Positions 1 through 11,980 of a stretch of 64,000 nucleotides of DNA are shown here, piece by piece (within the stretch, counting starts at the first letter, position 1; every line of letters starts with the position of its first letter). A program made the position numbers and the translations under genes. The notes under the pieces were generated by a model, which was not told the origin of the DNA, did not search any database, and saw only the letters and a program-made list of their open reading frames with translations. Source of the DNA: Circinella umbellata (Eukaryota > Mucoromycota > Mucoromycetes > Mucorales > Lichtheimiaceae). The stretch is from contig JAIWNF010000049.1 of NCBI GenBank assembly GCA_025093555.1, forward strand, positions 62,001 through 126,000, in the 5' to 3' direction.

Positions 1-40
1 GTTGTTATGTGGATCATTTTGTAAATATATAAACAATAGT

Positions 41-41
<1 letters not shown>

Positions 42-71
<30 letters not shown>
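42..71. repeat. (TAA)n microsatellite
   Basis: About ten tandem TAA/ATA triplets just beyond the 3' end of MCD4. It is a simple repeat with no further signal seen in the first 90 bases. Confidence 0.85.
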
Positions 72-90
72 TATACGGTAATATCAATTT

Positions 91-3000
91 CTATGTGGAT
101 TTTTCCTTGATCAAACGTGGTACGGCAAGATGACCCACCAACAACCGAGAGAGCAAGAATAATATAATGGAAAAGATGATGAATAATTCGGCAATGCAAA
201 AATGACTGATACTTGTTCCAATCTCTAGCCAACTTCCATAATCTGATACAAAGTAAAAGAAATTGATTGTTTGGACATCTGTCACCGTCATCACTGCCAA
301 AAATAAACTGAATGGTTGTAGATCGAGACTTGTACTCAAGACACCGAGAACAGCTGATACCACAAAGAACGGAACGAGAATCTTGATAATCAGCAATGTA
401 CCCATCGAGAATGGATTGAAAATAGTGATGAGGCGATATACACTCGCCAACGAGAAGCTACTCAATGATGCCACATTACCAGTACCAAAGAAAGCAACGT
501 TGATGAAAAACAAAAAGAAAAGGGCTGCCCGTACATCACTCACCATGAGAGATCGGACGACTGAAACTCGACCTCCTCGATAGATCTCACGTTCAACTTC
601 CAACCAAAGTAACACAGTGGTACAAAAGCAAACATAAAATAACATTTCATAGGAAAGACTGAGAAGAACCATTAATGGTCCAAATGCAAAACAAATTGTC
701 AATAATCTTGCCAAATAATCATCCGTTGGTTTGCCTCGATACACAAATGGCAAGAGGGTTGAAAACACTATGTAGGAAATTAACAAGCTATTATTAGTAC
801 ACCTATGAAACAAACTAACATACATGTAACTTTTTTTTTCAATTCGCTGCTTACCAACAATAGCCCAACTTGAGATTTGATTAATAAATGGTAATCCATT
901 CCTTTGTTGAAGACTTTTTGAAGTTGAATATACCAGCACTATACTAACCAACATGACAATTAACTAAATAAAAAATAAGAGTAAGTTTTCATGTGTTTAT
1001 AATATCTCTGATTAAGTTGAGTTGAAATATTACCTGAACTATCATGAGGGTAGCTAATCGATGGTTGATTCGAGAAGTCGAAATAAGATTCCATACAAGT
1101 CCTGCCCCTAATGATATACCAACAATACCGCTCAATACACTGTTTTCTTTGTTAGTGGTCCATGAGAATATACATTTACATATACAAGCATCACAAGAAA
1201 CAACTTACACAAGATTGATATCTTCTCCTTTTTCAACAGGTAACAATGTAAAAACACTTGTGCATATACAAGAGCATACCCAAGCCATTAGAAGCTTCAA
1301 ATGTTCATTACGCATGCGTTTTGAAGCAACAATTGGCCAAATTGATAAAAGTACAAAACAAGCAGACAGTACTTCGCGTTTAAAGAAACTATAAACCTTT
1401 TTTTCGGATTGATTGTGTTAGTAATCTTGATAGAGATAAAAGAATAATTATTTCTACTTTTTCTATTACTTACTAATGCTTCCATAATAAGAATAAAAGC
1501 AATAAATCCAAGAATAAACATGCTCCATCCCCTTTGGATTGATAGTTGCAAACCAGCAGTAAGCGTATTTCGATGACGCATAATTTGATTCCAGAAATAG
1601 ACCGGGAAAACACTATATGCATAATACATCAAAGGCATTTTCTGAATCCAAATCATGCTACCCAACGTAATAAATGCCGAAATTGATAATATATCGATCT
1701 ACCAAAAAATATACAAAGTCAGTGAAATGTAAAACTCAAATGTACTTTCAGCTCAATGAGTAAAATTAAAAACATACAAACAAAACACCGGACTTAGATA
1801 AAGGTCTTTCAGTGGGACGTGCTAATAAATAATATTTAATTACAAAGACGAGGCAGTACATACACCATCCAACGTAGCCAGCAGTGATAATACCACGAAG
1901 GAATAACCAATCGTATGTTTGAAAGTATCGAAGACCACGCAACGAGAGTTGTATAAGTTCCTGAGATAATATTTCTGCCTTGATATATTCACCAGCTTCA
2001 ATTCGGTCGCGAATATCCTTTACAAATGTATCTGGACTGTTTAATCCCGAGAGTGGTTGAAATGGTCGGAAAAACAGCTCATCCCGCTCTTTTTCATCTA
2101 TAATTCGTCCAGTTCAATCGAGAAAAAAACATTGAAGCGTTAGTTATTAGCTTCCTCTCCTTGAAAAAACAAGATTGTATGAAAATCCGTTTGAAAAAAA
2201 ACAGAAGGAAAATAATTCTTACCATGTTTCACTTGGTATTGAGCAAGAATTTCTCTTGCATTTGCAAAAGCTGCTTCTGCTTTAAATCTTTCATCATCCT
2301 TTAAATAGCTAACAGGTAATTCACCAACATTATTCACAGGAAGATCGGTACCAATAAGAGTTGACATGAGTGGTGCAATATCAGCCTGACGTACATCATC
2401 GCGTTGCCATTCAATTAGATCTGAATCAGCCGAAAAATCGTCGTGACCTAAACCTGTCTTTCGTGGTCCTCGAATACCAGCTCCCCAAGCGATCAATGGT
2501 GTACGAGTATTATCTGGATGACCATCTCCATGACCACCCCTGTTATTCATACCATGATCTGCTGTAAAAATATAACTAGTTTTTCCATCATATCCATAAA
2601 ATTCCTCTATTATCTTTGTGATTTCTGCAATGCCTTGGTCAACCAACTGAATATTGTTGTGATATTCATCAGAATGAGGTCGGAATGCATGTCCGTTTGT
2701 ATCCAAGCCAAGCAAATGTAAGAAAAATACAATCTTGTTTTGTCGAAGCTTATTATCCAGATTCTCATCCTTTTTAGCATTTTCAAATAATTCTTTGACA
2801 TGATCAAAAACCCATGTATCCAAATGTGATGCCTCTAAAATAATAATAATTCATATATGTTATAAATCATCAGTTTTGTGAGTTAGAAAAAAAAAGTACA
2901 CCTCCCATCATCCCTTATAGTAAATTAACAAACCTCCGCTAAAATCTTCATATTCAGGTGGATACATAAATGTTTCAACACTATCAGGGTCACTTGCACC

Positions 3001-3621
3001 ATGTTGAAACATCGGAAGAATATCCGGTGAACCGAATGACCAAGTATGACGAGATTGATTAAATACAGAATCAAAATTGACAGGATTCATTGTCCAACCT
3101 ATATGCCAAAAAGAAAAATACATGAATTTTATTATTATCTCAATAAAGAAAAACAGACACCCTCTTCCTAAACAAACGTGTATTTAACTGACCTGTTGTT
3201 ACAGCACTAACATCTTCATAAAATCCAGCAATAATCGCCACGTGACCAGGTCGAGATTCTGTAGGTACGCGAGTATGAGAAACACCCCAAGAACCTTCTT
3301 CCTTCATAATTCGCCGTAAAAACTTTGCACGATCTTGTCCTTGTCGCTGAACAATTTTGTCTGCACGAAGCCCATCGGCTAATATTTGTATAAATGTAAA
3401 GTTATTAAACATCGATTCGAATTATATATATGTATATCATGAAAGAAAAAGAACTCACCAACAAACAAGACAAGACGATCGGCTGGTGGTGCCAAGGGGT
3501 TTTTTTGAGGTGTCATACCATGAACCAAAGGCGATTTAAAGTAAATATCGAAAATGCTAAATAAATAGATTACATGAAAGACTATGCCGATGACCAGCAA
3601 TAATCCCGTTCCTGAAAGCAT
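91..3621 (-). CDS. MCD4: GPI ethanolamine phosphate transferase 1 (Mcd4/PIG-N)
   Basis: ER membrane enzyme that adds ethanolamine phosphate to the first mannose of the GPI anchor precursor. Ten exons are predicted: 3621-3459, 3378-3193, 3098-2934, 2834-2223, 2097-1778, 1698-1474, 1396-1209, 1139-1034, 963-855 and 767-91. They sum to 2751 nt (916 aa), usual for the family. Residues 1-40 hold a membrane anchor followed by [11 protein letters not shown], typical of Mcd4. The alkaline-phosphatase-like catalytic domain follows, with DGLRAD (about 56), [16 protein letters not shown] (D216) and the metal-binding [13 protein letters not shown] (from 264). The rest is a multi-pass PigN domain. The start is ATG at 3621; in-frame sequence upstream has no ATG and the next residues match the family N-terminus. 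The long ORF at the 3' end hides an intron (768-854). Exon edges are predicted by eye. Confidence 0.96.
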
Positions 3622-4707
3622 TTTCGTATTGTCATCCAATGTCAAGCACGAAAAAAAAGGATATTATTGTGTTGCCAAGTATTTCTTGTTTTTTTTATAT
3701 ACAGGTTTTCACTAATGTTTAACACAGGTGGTTTTTTTTTAACTTGGCGGATTTTATAATACAAATTATATTATAGTTACACAACTCCATTTTATTTTCT
3801 TCAATTTACATTAATGATAATTTAATATCATAATAAAAATAATAATTCTGCTTGTACATTAGAGAATGTAATAAATTATTCTTATTAATAATAGGTATAA
3901 AAATTATGATGGTAAAGTTGGTGATGAAATCGATGACAAAAAATAAAAAAGTTATGTTAAAAAATGCATACAATTATATATTCTTATTTACGTACTTATT
4001 ACGTAATAAAAAACAAACAAAAATATTGGTCTCTTTATATGATAAAATAACTGCTTATAATTGTAAAGCTCCAAATAATATGATGTTGTTTGAAAGCTTT
4101 AATTCAGTAAATCGACGCAATTGTTTGTTCCTGTATGTGATCCTACTGTATAATAGAATACTGTATTTTCCTGTTGTCACTGGAGACGTAGATTTTTGTA
4201 ATCCACTATGGTTTTCGATTTGTGTTTGTTTTCATTTGTATATTTTGGTTCTGTAAATTTGGGGTATTTTGTCAATTATCACCATAAATGCAAAGAACAA
4301 TAGATAACCGAAGAAACTGGGTTTTACATCTCATTTTTCTTACGCAACGTCTCTAATTGATGCGTATGTGAAGACATTGGATAGTCTAGAAAAAGTATTG
4401 AATGAGAAATTAATAATATATTTTGGCATATTGAAGATTCTGATAATGTTGTTCCAAATGGTGTGTTGTTTTTCAAATAAGGATACTCTAACTGCTTTTT
4501 TTTCAATGTTGAATCGACCACTGTTTGGTGCTTCGTTGTATAATTTTATAGTATCCAATGGTACTCATACGTAAGCCGGATGAGACAGGAAAACAAGAAG
4601 ATCATCGGCATATATCAATCAACGCAATTGAGAGATACAGAAGGGATAGCAACTTTTACTGAGCTAAGCCTAATTGAAAAAAATGAAGCCCTGTTATTAC
4701 GTAATAA
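3622..4707. other. AT-rich intergenic region
   Basis: About 1.1 kb upstream of MCD4. It contains a 134-codon AT-rich reading frame (3852-4256, plus) with strongly biased Ile/Leu/Lys/Asn content, no recognisable domain and no splice context. I do not call it a gene. The MCD4 promoter should lie at its left end; no discrete motif is recognisable. Confidence 0.6.
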
Positions 4708-5141
4708 GAGAATTTCTACAGACACCACACAAATAAAAAGTTATCAAATAAATTCTTAGGCCATAGGTATGAACTATAGTAACAGCGTTATCAACACCAA
4801 TAAAGCTTATTTGACCGCTCATATGTAACATAAGAAGTATACCTTATTCTATGTTTGTCTTGCCTTCATAAAGTAGGGCTACAACTCACACTTGTGTACT
4901 GAGAAAGATATGAGATATTGACTTTTATCATAAATAGTTGAGCTGCAAATATAAGCTCCATAAACATGTTTAAGTTATATAACAGTAATAACTGTATAGA
5001 TAGTATATAAATGGCTGAATACAATGTAATTATATCAAATTGTTGTATGTCTTTGGAAAAAAAATATAAAAGTTCAGTGGGGTGTCTGTAAGAGCTGAAA
5101 TTACTTTATATAGTATTTTTGGGGTGTCCACAGTAATTCTC
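4708..5141 (+). mobile_element. MITE copy 1 (GAGAATT..GACACC terminal repeats)
   Basis: The element starts with GAGAATTTCTACAGACACC and ends with GGGGTGTCCACAGTAATTCTC at 5121-5141, which is the inverted complement of the start, so it has terminal inverted repeats of about 20 bp. Most of the ~430 bp interior reappears in reverse complement at 5971-6394 with only scattered substitutions. No coding frame is present, so it is non-autonomous. The target-site duplication is not clear by eye. The tip resembles Tc1/mariner-type MITE ends only loosely, so the superfamily is not assigned. Confidence 0.8.
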
Positions 5142-5970
5142 TATTAATAACTTCTGTGATGATATCATAACTAACATGATTAAAAGCTAGACTGAAGAAT
5201 TAATGGGGAGAGAAGGTCACCTTGGAGTAAAAGTCTCAGTGTTAAATAAAAAAGGAGCAAGCGTGCCTTTAATGTTGGGATGGATGTAAGTAGAAAATAA
5301 AAGATAGTCAAAGCATTCTAAAACATGGCGAAGGAAGCCGTCTTGGTCGGAGTCTTGTTGCGCATGAACCAAGGCTATTATTTAAAACATCAATTATAAA
5401 AAACAACCTTGTTTGTTCATTTCTTGGTCTTTCTACTTCCATTTGTCCCTTCACATCACTGAAAATGTACTAATACATTACCTATATTGAAAATCATTAA
5501 GATATATTTAATCGTGTTGACTTTTATAAGCATTTCAGGTTTACGGATGAAATCACAGGCAAAAGTGTTCAGTGGAAACTCATTTGAAAATGATGCGCCA
5601 GCGCATCGTTGGGCAGTTTTACAAAAGAACAAAAGCGAATCTTATAAGGTAATATTCCAAAACCAATGTCGAAACTATTCGTTCCCATACTTACGTCAAA
5701 ACTGGTACTAATATATGACTTCTAGCATTTGTATACTACAGAAGCAAAGAACTCAAACAATAATAGTCTTCCGATTTGTTAATGACGATGAATAATAGCA
5801 ATAAGATACCATTTTAAGCTAAAATTTCTATAACCAATGTCATGACAGGTCATTTGACAGCAGTAGAAAATTATGGATCGGATACCCACAGAAGAGTAGC
5901 TGAAAATGTTCAACGAGGGGAAAATAGTCAAGGAATCGACGAAGTAGTCGCCGTAGTAGAAAAAGAAAAT

Positions 5971-6394
5971 GGAAATTATTACAGACACCCCAAAAACATA
6001 CTATATTAGGTAATTTCAAAGCACAACAATCTAATATAATTACATTGTATATAACCATTTATACACTATTGGTAAAGTTATTAACGTTATATTAACTTAA
6101 AAATGTTTATGAAACTTATATTAGCAGCCCAACTTTTTATGATAAAAGTCAATACCTCTTATCTTTTCTCAGTATATACTTGTGTACACAAGTGGGAGTT
6201 GTAACCCTACTTTATGAAGACAAGAAAAACATAGAATAAGATATACTTTTTATGTTACAAATGAGCGGTCAAATAAGCACTACTAGTGTTGATGACACTG
6301 TTACTATAATTTATATGGTCTAAGAGCTTATTTAATAACTTTCTATTTGTGGTGTGTCCGTAAGCCAAAGTATGGGGTGTCCGTAGCAATTCTC
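5971..6394 (-). mobile_element. MITE copy 2, inverted relative to copy 1
   Basis: The left tip GGAAATTATTACAGACACC and right tip GGTGTCCGTAGCAATTCTC are inverted repeats of each other and match the tips of the 4708-5141 element. The interior matches the reverse complement of copy 1 along almost its whole length, for example the shared blocks TGAGCGGTCAAATAAGC and TTATGATAAAAGTCAATA. It sits directly against a coding-like segment ending at about 5970, so it probably inserted into a gene. Confidence 0.8.
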
Positions 6395-7237
6395 AAGGAG
6401 AATATGCCACATACGTAAGTGTTATAATACTATTATTAAATAATTTCTGAGTACCATATTTTGACAACAATACTCACGACACTCGCTGTTATTAGAATGA
6501 AGGAAGCAAGAGTAGTCGAGATAATAGGCCAAGAAGAAAGCATCGAATACACACAGATGTTATTATCTCTAGAGTATACTCTAGAGATGAACAGGTATAC
6601 ACTTTATAGACTTACCTCTACTCTATGCCCAGAGCTCCCTGGACGTCGATCAGCAACAACAACAACTGCAAAAATAACAAGCGCTATCTCAAATAGCAAA
6701 AAAGGTAATACATTTTTCTCACAAAAAAGACGCACGTCCTTGTACTAACAAAAGTATACAGCTTTGACAATTTTTACTAAAACAGAAACTCACTAATGGA
6801 TAAAAAAAAATAAAAACCGTATAAGAGAACTCACAAACACCGCCACATCAACGTCAGCATCATCCTCCACCCTAACTGATTCTATTTAGTGGCGATGAAG
6901 GAAAAATGGATGAAGCAGTAATTGATGATGATAAGGTATATATTATAAAAGAACTTTGTTTTATCAATAGCATTAACGGAAACCATCTTTGAAAGATTGC
7001 GTTGGTTAAATTGGCCTTATTATTGTTGTTGTTTTTAGTGGAAGATTCGTCCTACAAACGAATATTCATAATTGGATCACCTGCTTGGATACCATGGCTG
7101 CAGCATCAATTTAAACAACAAACAAAAATATGTACAAACAGCCAAGTATGGCAAGAATGATGTAAGTGTTTGGAAAACATTCAATTCGAAATTAAGGATA
7201 CTATGAAACTTATTATTATTATTATTATTATTATTAC

Positions 7238-7345
7238 TAGCGGTCCCTGTCTTGCTTCGCTTTGCGTCATTCAACGGGTCCACGTGCCAAAGGGGTCCAC
7301 CCCCTCTTGATCCTCACATTGGGGGAGGGGCAAGCCCCTGAACCT
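7238..7345 (+). repeat. GC-rich palindromic repeat, copy A
   Basis: A sharply GC-rich island in AT-rich DNA, directly after a (TTA)n run. Its core (CTTGCTTCGCTTTGCGTCATT ... CAAAGGGGTCCACCCCC) is related to the reverse complement of 23537-23657. Short internal inverted repeats include GGGGCTTGCC and its complement. The function is unknown; it behaves like a dispersed repeat. Confidence 0.6.
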
Positions 7346-7818
7346 CCGGTCGAATCCACATTCGAAGCTGTATTTGAGGGTACGATACGAAAATATCTCA
7401 TGTAAGATATAGAGAATGAGATTATTATTATTACCAGGGCAATGCACCACATATTTACTTTCCCGAGGATTCTGAAGATTCTTGGATCCGTGATTTTGAA
7501 GATAATTATACGGATATCATGTATGAACAAATACCCCAACAAGCCGAATATCCACATGTCAAAAGTGCATCAATTGATATTTATGCTGAAAAAGTCATTT
7601 GTGTAAGTCGATCTTATTTAATGAAGATCTTGAAGGCTTTACACATTGGTTTTTGTTCATCGTGACTAACTTGTCGTTTGCTTTTCTCAGTTGTAAATAA
7701 TCAAAAACCAATGAAGCTGAAAAGTTACAAACATTTGGTAGTATTATGGCTCAAGCTGCCAGTACTGATAACAAAACTTCGATGAAGGTGGTAGAAGTAT
7801 CGTTTGATTTGGGATGAG

Positions 7819-9840
7819 AATAGTTTTGTTCACCAAACCATTGCTCCCTGCGTCCGAAATATATTCCAAGGCCCAAAGTATGGCCCCAAGTGGTAATGAA
7901 CAATTCGCACTATCATTAGTATTTTTATCATTATAATCTCTGGTGTTAGATGAATAGGGTGTACTAAATTTATGGGTAGCAAACCTTCCTTATTTGGGGT
8001 TAGTCCTTGGCCACGTACTTCGCCACTAAACGAACCCAAAACTACCCAGAACTACTTAAAAGTGCCTGAAGTAAAATACCTTTTTTTTTTCTTTTTTATT
8101 TTTGGGTACTATAATGCACCTCATTCGGCTTAATAATACACCATACTCTAGTCAACATTATCAGTTATGATTTTTATATAATATTGAAAGTTAATGAAAA
8201 ACAATAACAAAAATAAGAGTAAAGCCATAAGGCTCAAGTGGACCCAAACATCGACTTCCTCCATTTTACTTGTACTAGAAAAACTGGGTGCTTTTTTTAT
8301 TACCCAAAATGGAAGCACTCATTTAATATTGATTCCAAGCTGGTACCTAAGAAGGAGTGGAAAGATAAAACATAAGAACAGCCAAAAATACCCAAGAAAA
8401 CAAAGAAGTTCAGTGAATTATATAATAATAATAAGAATAATATGTTCTTTTTTTTTTACATAAATAATGTTTTTGGTTATATCAATCGTGCGGATGGTAT
8501 TTGATGTTCTTAAATGGTAAATTCAACAATCTATTATCCAAAGAAAAATATCCATAGTCACCGATCCAAGAATGATAAATAAGCACATGTGTGTTTGTTT
8601 GTACGAGATTATTCAAGGTGTGCATGATAATAGGTAACACATGTATATATTTCTAAATAAATCATGATTTCGATAACATCGTTACGATATAAATTTATTA
8701 TTTATTATCTACCACTTTATTGTTATCATTACTTTGTATTGTTACATTAATATTATGTGTACGTACTACAATTTGCTCTAGAAAAATAGAGAAGACAAGG
8801 TAGTATATACATACAGTTATGTACCACCCAACATTACCTTCCCCGTCCAAGCCGTTTCAATCAATCCTTTCGAACTGAATATATACCTTCCAACAATAAT
8901 ATTCACTCTGACATCAGTACTCTCTCGCATTACATTCCAAAATATTTTTGATTTTCTCAAATATCCTCTCTACATTTTTTGATTTATCAAGATTGTTTTC
9001 TGTTAATAATTTTCTTTTCATATACTAATACGTATATTATATAAAATTTCTAATAATATTACCATCACATGGATTATCCGTGTCTGTATAATAACCATCT
9101 TATCTATAATCTTTACAATATCTTCTATTGCTATCTCCTGTTACATAGCATCCACTATATTCAGAATTTCTATATTTTCTATAATTGTATCTTTTCTTTT
9201 TAGTACTGCTAAAATCAGGAATATTAATATTTAAAAGATTCCATTTATTATTTTCTACTTTACTATTACGTAGCTATCAACATTTTCTTCCCTATTTTAA
9301 TTTTTATCATCTAATATTGCATTGTTATTGCTATTAATATTATTATTACGTATTAATTAATAAAACATCACTATCTTCTACGTAACAAACTATTAGATGT
9401 AATAAGTGGTGTTGATGATTTTCTTTTTTATTATGTATTTATTCTTTTACGTATTTCTTCTTGTTTTTGTTATTTTACGGATAACATTCGTGATATTTTT
9501 ATTCATTATTATATGATACGTATTTCAGGATTAATTTGTTTATTTTCTATATTGTTTTCAGTCATAAAATTGATTATAATTAATTTTTTTATTTTTAATG
9601 TAAACTGTTTGGATGACTCTTCCATTTTAATATTATCTTTTATCTTTTATATATTGTTCAATTATAAAAGAACATATATATAAATCTAGATAAAATCAAA
9701 ATATTATCTATTTGCCGCTTCTGCCATTATTTTTATTGATTTAGGATCTTCTTTTGATTTAAATCATAATCTATACAGTAACAACACCTTTCAACATTAT
9801 TTTTATATCACGTGAGCATATATTTCCTTGAATGCATCCA
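7819..9840. other. AT-rich intergenic region
   Basis: No supported gene. The stretch holds oligo-T and oligo-A runs, short frames of low complexity and some fragments between 7860 and 8050 with higher GC. Sequence from about 8800 to 9840 may be the 3' part or flank of the transposon relic that follows, but no further transposase motif is readable. Confidence 0.5.
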
Positions 9841-10520
9841 GAATCCTTAGCATCATCAGGATCAGCAAAGTATTTTAAATAGTCTATCATTTTATGGATA
9901 AACCCCATTTTTGTTTAATGCTTTATAAGATTTCAATCCATCTGTTATAATTGTTGTTCCTTGATGAACATATTTCTTTGTATTATTGGTAATATGGTTG
10001 AACGTTTTCTATCTGGGGCAGGTATCAAACAAAAATTGATTTTCTTTGATATCTAATATCCATCCACATATATTTTCTGAACCGTTTATGTTTTGCGGGT
10101 AGTGGTTTTTGTTTTTTCATCAATTTCAATTATTTTGTCTTTTAAACCAATGACATTTTTCCATACTTCTTGATTATTCATTATCCACATTCTTATTGCA
10201 GTTCACATTCTTGTAACAGTTTCATCATTAATACCCATTTGTAGTGACTCTTTAAAAAGGTCTATTACGTAACAGAAATAAATAATAATAAAAATATCAT
10301 TATATAATTTTACACATATCAATCATCTATTGTAAATCAATAGCTTAACTATTCTGTATTGACCGTACATTGGATTTTTCAAATAATGTTTCTGTATATA
10401 TTCCTTTTCTGATATTATCCATATAACAATCACATCTATATCGTTTTAGTGTTTCTCAATTATTTTTTTTTTTACATTTTGGACATATAAAAGAATGTAT
10501 AATTAGTTTTTTTTGTGAAT
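9841..10520 (-). mobile_element. Merlin/IS1595-like transposase relic
   Basis: Reading the minus strand across several frameshifts and stops gives, in order: a zinc-ribbon start (CPKC at about 10480, then RYRCDC at about 10430), the block VWKNVIGLKDKIIEIDE (about 10110-10070) with the first catalytic Asp, then YVHQGTTIITDGLKSYKAL (about 9970-9915) with the second, then YFADPDDAKD (about 9850). This is the motif order of ISXO2-like DDE transposases (DDE_Tnp_IS1595), whose eukaryotic version is the Merlin superfamily. Stops and frame changes fall between the blocks, so it is inactive. Terminal repeats were not found. Confidence 0.72.
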
Positions 10521-11321
10521 AAACTATAGCTTGTTATTATTATAAAGTGTTCGAAATAGTGCTTCATTTGATTTAAACATAAAAAATAATCCAACACTTC
10601 AAGTTTTATCATAAGGTTAATTTTGTAACGCTTGTAACTAGGGGTTGCACATGCACGCATGGTGAAGACAATGTTGAGCCCACAGTACATAAAAGCGAGC
10701 TAAAGAAATGGAGGCCTCAACGTTGGCAAAATGGATTCCTATATGACCCAATGCTAATGCTTCAGCCCCACACACCGTTAAGTAACATGACCCATTTAAA
10801 GAGCCAAGTAACAATGGAATCACCCTATGACAATGACAGTTGACAGCTGTAACTATTTACATGTCCTCTCGGCAATGGTTACTTCACCATCGTCGCGTGG
10901 AGTACCTAAGCAAGAGTTATTTATTCTTTGTTGGAACCAAGAAACTAAAAGGAATTTAAGTCTCATTGCTGGTGTGACAAAAATAATTTGTATTAATGTA
11001 AGGCCCAATGAGATTCGGCTTACAAAGTCATCCAAGTTAAGCCAAGTGCTCCAAGTTTACACAAATAAGTTCACTTTCGAAAAGAAGAAATGAACAAAAC
11101 CTTGTTGCTCGTCATACCATTAATAAATAATAGCAATGAAAGAAGAACAAGTAACGCAACTGGTGGAAATCAATGTCGCGGGCCAATAAAAATGATTAGC
11201 TTGTCAGCAAATTAGTGTCACATGTTCCTAAAATTGATGGCGCCTGCATTCAAACCTGTTTCAACCTTCTACAAGTACTCTCAGCTCTTTTTTTTTCGGT
11301 TCAAACTGGCTGCGTGATAAA
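10521..11321. other. Intergenic region upstream of KSH1
   Basis: A GC-richer patch (about 10630-11280) carries short open frames on both strands, the longest 88 codons at 10827-11093, without recognisable motifs. It may be an old repeat. The right end (a T-rich tract near 11288-11296, about 25 bp before the ATG) is the likely KSH1 promoter and leader. Confidence 0.45.
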
Positions 11322-11588
11322 ATGGTATGAATGTTCTTTTATATAAATATATATTATGCAAAACTTAAAACTTCAACATGGGCTTACTAATTATAATTTA
11401 TAATCCAGTCTGCCATCTTCAATTTTCAATCACTCTTATTAGCAATACTATTGTTAGTATGTACTTGTACTTATGTTCGTGCTCAAGCACCATCTCTCAT
11501 CGATCGTAATAAAACTGGGTATGTTATTCTTTTTATTTTGAAAAGTTGGACTTGTATCGACTTGGAAGAGAAAGAGCAAGAAAAAAAG

Positions 11589-11621
<33 letters not shown>

Positions 11622-11753
11622 TGATCTATATATACGAAAAAACAAAATAGGCCTTTGGGTATTTTCTGGAAAGCGGCTCGTATAGGGGAAAGATTAAGCC
11701 CATATGTATCATTAGCATGTATTATCATGGGAATTAGTATTTTAACCTCTTAA
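11322..11753 (+). CDS. KSH1: Protein Kish (Ksh1/TMEM167 homolog)
   Basis: Small Golgi membrane protein required for early secretory-pathway function. Three exons are predicted: 11322-11324, 11409-11518 and 11651-11753, giving 71 aa (the family is about 72). The protein starts [17 protein letters not shown], a signal-anchor-like first membrane segment, followed by [27 protein letters not shown] and a second hydrophobic segment ending in ISILTS. These blocks match human TMEM167A almost residue for residue. The first coding exon is only the ATG, followed immediately by a GTATGA donor. The intron before exon 3 carries a long (AT)n run. It converges with the transcription factor gene on the right. 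It is easily missed because no single ORF exceeds 40 residues. Confidence 0.95.
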
Positions 11754-11980
11754 ATTCTTTTTATATAAAACAAAACAAAAACTTAACGAAAAAAAGAAAA
11801 AAAGCACAATAAAAATTAGGAAAGTATTGGGATGATCAAAAAAAGAAAAGCACAGGGAAAAAAAAGAATAAGTTTATGATGTTGAGAGAAAAAGATAAAA
11901 AAAAGAAGAATATGATGTACAAAACATGACTCTAAAAAATATAGATTATATACAAAAAAAAAGTTAAGAAAGGATATTAA

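Larger units (their letters stand above)
5540..7818 (+). pseudogene. Decayed multi-exon gene interrupted by a MITE
   Basis: Several exon-like segments run on the plus strand with splice-like borders. At 5540-5648 an AG acceptor is followed by GLRMKSQAKVFSG.. and then a GTAATA donor. At 5849-5970 there is an open stretch beginning AVENYGSDTHRRVAEN. At 7437-7602 a CAG acceptor is followed by about 55 open codons (NAPHIYFPEDSEDSWIRDFE..) and a GTAAGT donor. At 7704-7818 there is TNEAEKLQTFGSIMAQ.. ending in TGA. The segments cannot be joined into one open frame: a stop precedes the last block, and MITE copy 2 and a GC-rich repeat lie between them. The protein is not recognised. It could also be a functional gene whose exons I have mis-joined. 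Confidence 0.4.

Noticed and set aside
263..583. 106-codon plus-strand frame inside MCD4
   Set aside because: It is antisense to the conserved PigN domain exon, so a shadow frame.
3852..4256. 134-codon plus-strand reading frame
   Set aside because: Composition is typical of random AT-rich DNA (Ile, Leu, Asn, Lys), with no domain, no homology recalled and no splice context.
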